Assembly (NCBI GenBank): GCA_964459305.1 | Contig: CAYWNA010000014.1 | Location: 33,288 to 97,287, forward strand | DNA: 64,000 nt | Reading direction: 5' to 3' | Origin: CAYWNA01 sp964459305 | Lineage (GTDB): Bacteria; Planctomycetota; Planctomycetia; Pirellulales; Pirellulaceae | Shown here: positions 61,384 to 64,000 of the stretch, one piece after another | How the letters are laid out: each line of letters starts with the position of its first letter | How positions within the stretch are numbered: the first letter of the stretch is position 1 | Notes under the pieces: generated by a model | The model's database searches: none | Told to the model about the DNA's origin: nothing | What the model saw: the letters and a program-made list of their open reading frames with translations, nothing else | Position numbers and translations under genes: made by a program

Positions 61384-61448
61384 ATCCGTGTGACTCTATC
61401 CGTGTGCGTCCCGCAATCTGCTGGGCGCACGGATAGAAACACACGGAT
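61384..61448. repeat. Double inverted repeat (ATCCGTGTG)
   Basis: ATCCGTGTG and CTATCCGTGTGCG on the left (61384-61408) face CGCACGGATAG and CACACGGAT on the right (61426-61448). It lies about 155 bases behind the lyase-like gene and may end its transcript, though no T-run follows. Confidence 0.6.
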
Positions 61449-61631
61449 GTCAAAATTGGGTTAACATCGACAGTTCTTCTTCGCTCGAAAAACACGAACG
61501 GCCTATCCATTTCCGCCGCAATCACGCGAAGGTAAGTTCGAGGACGCCTGCCTGGCTATTGTGGGTTATGCCGACGTTTTCGCTGCCGCCACACGACGGT
61601 ATAATCGGCCATGACGCGCAAAGTGTCGTCC

Positions 61632-61672
61632 GGGATCTCCGAGGCCGGACATGGCGGGCCTCGGAGATGCCC
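61632..61672. repeat. Hairpin with CTCCGAGGCC arms
   Basis: GGGATCTCCGAGGCC (61632-61646) and GGCCTCGGAGATGCCC (61657-61672) pair almost fully around a short GGACATGGCG loop. The same form, with GCC/GGC ends, suggests a REP-like unit. Confidence 0.6.
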
Positions 61673-61702
61673 GCCTACACGGACAGAGCAAGCCGCGAAA
61701 TC

Positions 61703-61768
61703 GTAAGCCGAAGCGTAAGCGAGGGAAGATCCGCATTCCATCGCCGCCTCGCTAACGCTTCGGGTTAC
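61703..61768. repeat. Palindromic repeat family B, copy 3
   Basis: Arms GTAAGCCGAAGCGTAAGCGA(GG) at 61703-61724 and CCTCGCTAACGCTTCGGGTT(AC) at 61747-61768 match the copies at 28823 and 39508. The mismatches lie at the GCC and TAAG positions. Confidence 0.8.
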
Positions 61769-61839
61769 GACGGGACGGTAAAGTGGCGGCGCGCATCTGC
61801 AGTGTGGTGGCGAACGACGAAATCCATTAAGGAAAACCT

Positions 61840-64000
61840 ATGACCGTCACCGTGCAATGTCCGGATTGTGGCAAGGCATACAACGTGCGGGATGAGAGCA
61901 TCGGTGCACGGGCCAACTGCAAGAGTTGTGGTGCTACGTTCACCGTTTCGATCAACATGGACGATACCGGAAAGTCCACATCCAAGGATGCCGATTCGGA
62001 CAAGGCATCAGAGAAGGATGCCGCGGAACGGTCGGCGCACTCGAAGTCTTCCGCCGGCAAGGCCAAGGGACAACGCACTTCTTCCGAAGGTTCGGCGAAA
62101 GCCGATCGGGAGAAGGTGCCCAAGAAGCTCGGCAACTACGTTGTCCAGCGGAAACTTGGCGCCGGCGCCATGGGAGTGGTGTATTTGGGGCGGGATCCTG
62201 TCCTCGACCGCCAGGTGGCCATCAAAGTCTTGCCGGCCTCTCTGTCGAGCGACGAGGAGCGTCTGAAGCGGTTCCTGCGCGAGGCAAAATCGGCCGCGCG
62301 GTTGCATCACACCAACGTGGCGGCGGTACACCAAGCCGGGGCCGAAGGACGATTGGCGTACATTGCCATGGAGTACGTCGAAGGCACGCCGCTGGACAAA
62401 GCCGTCCCGGAAGGCAAGCCCATGGACTGGCGCGAGGCCACGCGAGTGATTCGCGATGCGGCGGCGGGGCTTGGCGCGGCACATGCGATCGATCTGGTGC
62501 ATCGCGATATCAAGCCTGGCAATCTGATCCAGACAAAGGACGGGGTGACCAAAGTCGTGGATTTCGGCTTGGCTCGCGGCCAGCAGACGGATACGCAACT
62601 CACGCAGCAGGGGACGCTGTTGGGAACGCCTGCTTACATGGCACCGGAGCAATGGATGGGGGCCGCGGTCGACGGGCGCACGGATTTGTATTCCCTGATC
62701 TGCACGTACTATTTTCTGTTGACCGGTCATTTGCCATACGACGCGCCGTCGATGCCGGCGTTGGGATATCAGCACCGTTACGAAGCGTTTCCCGACCCGC
62801 GCGAGCGCGTCCCGGACTTGCCAGACGCAATTTGTCGCATCTTGGCTCACGGGTCGGCGAAAGGACCGGCGGAACGATTTCAAAACGCTGACGAATTGGT
62901 ATCGCAGTTAGAGGTTCTGCTCGCATGCCCGGAAGAATCCCTCACGTTCGGATCTTCCTGGGAGCAGCTGGGCGCTGCGGCGGGTTCTGAGCTGTCGCCA
63001 CTGGAAGATCCGTTGTCTGACGGGTTTGAGGATCTTGAAGCGCCTGCTGCGGCACTTCCCACACCGAAACCGTCACCCGCGATACCATCACCCACTCCGG
63101 CTTGGAGGCTGCAAGTGCCGCTGTGGGTGTGGGTGGCTACCGCTGGACTTGCCGCGCTTGTGATGTTTGGCGTGGTGATTGTCCTCTCGATGAAGTACGG
63201 CACGGTGCAAATCACGGTTCACAATGCTGACGAAAACGTGCAAATCACCGTGGACGGAGACACGATTGCGGTCGACGGTCTGAATGAGCCATTGAAGCTG
63301 AAAGTTGGGGAACACAATCTGGTTGCTAGTTCGCCGAACTTCGAGACGGTGACACAATCGTTTCAGGTGAAAGAGGAAGAGACCACGGTGCTGGAGGTAA
63401 CGTTTGCGCCGAAGGCAATAGCCGAGGTGCCGAACGTAGCAACGCCACCGGCAGACCCGGCGGTCCACGATACTTCCGCCGGCAGAATGCTCGATGGTTC
63501 TTCAAAGCAATCGCTTCTGGTGGCGCCGTTCGACGCGTCGGCGGCTAAGCAGGCGCAGCAACGATGGGCAGTGTTGCTGAAGACAGAAGCGATTCTGACC
63601 AATTCGAACGGCATGAAACTCGCCTGCATCCCGCCCGGTGAATTCATGATGGGATCCTCTGAATCGGAGGAAAAACACAGCGAGGACGAGTATCACCATC
63701 GGGTGCGGATTACGAAGCCGTTCTATCTGGGAGTATACGAGGTGACGCAGGGAGAGTACGAGCGGTTGATGGGCAAACACGCAAGCCACAACTCGCCTAC
63801 TGGTGCAATGGCAAGCCGTGTAAGGGGCCTGGACACAAGCCGCCTTCCAGTCGAGATGCTATCGTGGGAGGATATGACGTCGTTCTGTCGCAAGCTGTCT
63901 GAGTTGCCCGATGAGAAGCGAGCTGGCCGAGTTTATCGCCTGCCAACCGAGGCGGAATGGGAGTACGCGTGCCGAGCGGGGACTACCACGGCTTTTTGCC
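61840..64000 (+). CDS. Zinc-ribbon Ser/Thr kinase with PEGA-like and formylglycine-enzyme-type domains, 3' end outside window
   Basis: Open from ATG 61840 to the window end, 720 codons visible. The N-terminal MJ0042-type zinc ribbon has Cys7, Cys10, Cys27 and Cys30. An acidic, Lys/Ser-rich linker (about 40-95) leads to the kinase domain (about 96-365) with GAGAMG, the VAIKVL Lys near 130, HRDIKPGN near 221 and DFG. A membrane helix at about 427-450 is followed by a PEGA-like domain (VQITVDGDTIAVDG..). From about residue 590 comes an FGE-sulfatase-type domain (ACIPPGEFMMGSS, then VYEVTQGEYERLMG and RLPTEAEWEYACRAG), cut by the window end. The active-site cysteines of true formylglycine enzymes lie beyond the end, so catalysis cannot be judged. 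The kinase would be cytoplasmic and the C-terminal domains outside. Confidence 0.88.
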   Translation, partial: MTVTVQCPDCGKAYNVRDESIGARANCKSCGATFTVSINMDDTGKSTSKDADSDKASEKDAAERSAHSKSSAGKAKGQRTSSEGSAKADREKVPKKLGNYVVQRKLGAGAMGVVYLGRDPVLDRQVAIKVLPASLSSDEERLKRFLREAKSAARLHHTNVAAVHQAGAEGRLAYIAMEYVEGTPLDKAVPEGKPMDWREATRVIRDAAAGLGAAHAIDLVHRDIKPGNLIQTKDGVTKVVDFGLARGQQTDTQLTQQGTLLGTPAYMAPEQWMGAAVDGRTDLYSLICTYYFLLTGHLPYDAPSMPALGYQHRYEAFPDPRERVPDLPDAICRILAHGSAKGPAERFQNADELVSQLEVLLACPEESLTFGSSWEQLGAAAGSELSPLEDPLSDGFEDLEAPAAALPTPKPSPAIPSPTPAWRLQVPLWVWVATAGLAALVMFGVVIVLSMKYGTVQITVHNADENVQITVDGDTIAVDGLNEPLKLKVGEHNLVASSPNFETVTQSFQVKEEETTVLEVTFAPKAIAEVPNVATPPADPAVHDTSAGRMLDGSSKQSLLVAPFDASAAKQAQQRWAVLLKTEAILTNSNGMKLACIPPGEFMMGSSESEEKHSEDEYHHRVRITKPFYLGVYEVTQGEYERLMGKHASHNSPTGAMASRVRGLDTSRLPVEMLSWEDMTSFCRKLSELPDEKRAGRVYRLPTEAEWEYACRAGTTTAFC

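Larger units (their letters stand above)
61229..61839. other. Repeat-rich spacer of 611 bases
   Basis: It contains three inverted repeats: 61384-61448, 61632-61672 and 61703-61768. No credible gene is seen. An AAGGAAAACCT ribosome binding site stands before ATG 61840. Confidence 0.6.

Overview
The window looks like a chromosomal contig of a planctomycete (Pirellulales-like). This is an inference from gene content: Ser/Thr kinases fused to sensor, zinc-ribbon, caspase-like or formylglycine-enzyme-type domains, long leucine-rich-repeat (LRR) proteins, a BlaI/M56 pair with a giant partner, a Tad pilus locus with large TadE/TadG-like proteins, and many dispersed palindromic repeats between genes. 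Two 100-N assembly gaps (40128-40227 and 53431-53530) both sit inside tandem repeats. No rRNA, tRNA or CRISPR array was recognised.

Layout. 1-2.75 kb: three tandem paralogues of an unrecognised exported family, the third reduced to one domain. 3.0-9.8 kb: a 2-hydroxyacid dehydrogenase, a double-parvulin foldase, two orphan response regulators (NtrC-like and LuxR-like) and a XerC/XerD recombinase with a small upstream partner. 10.2-12.4 kb: a transmembrane Ser/Thr kinase. 12.6-20 kb: a complete Na+-translocating NADH:quinone reductase operon, nqrABCDEF, followed by the flavin transferase apbE and the maturation factor nqrM. 20.1-27.5 kb: a blaI repressor gene with a perfect palindromic operator, overlapping a 2310-residue protein that joins an M56 metallopeptidase to three LRR blocks and six STN-like modules. 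29-39.5 kb: a Tad locus (two Flp-like pilins, TadV, TadE/TadG-like proteins, CpaB, FHA-TadA, TadB, TadC). 39.7-44.4 kb: a zinc-ribbon membrane protein next to a kinase fused to an apparently inactive caspase-like domain. 44.4-49.1 kb: an LRR protein and a two-gene ABC-2 exporter with a long soluble tail. 49.5-55.6 kb: a CUT2-type sugar ABC transporter (lipoprotein, ATPase, two permeases) with a GNAT/DUF1778 toxin-antitoxin module inserted in the opposite orientation. 55.7-61.2 kb: a GH116-type glycosidase and a heparinase II/III-like protein, plausibly a glycan-use locus with the transporter. 61.8-64 kb: a zinc-ribbon kinase with a formylglycine-enzyme-type domain, cut by the window end.

The items most worth a second look are the giant BlaR-like LRR/STN protein with its operator, the kinase/pseudo-caspase fusion with its zinc-ribbon neighbour (the 61.8 kb gene carries both functions in one chain), and the families of palindromic repeats, one with conserved mismatches in the stem.
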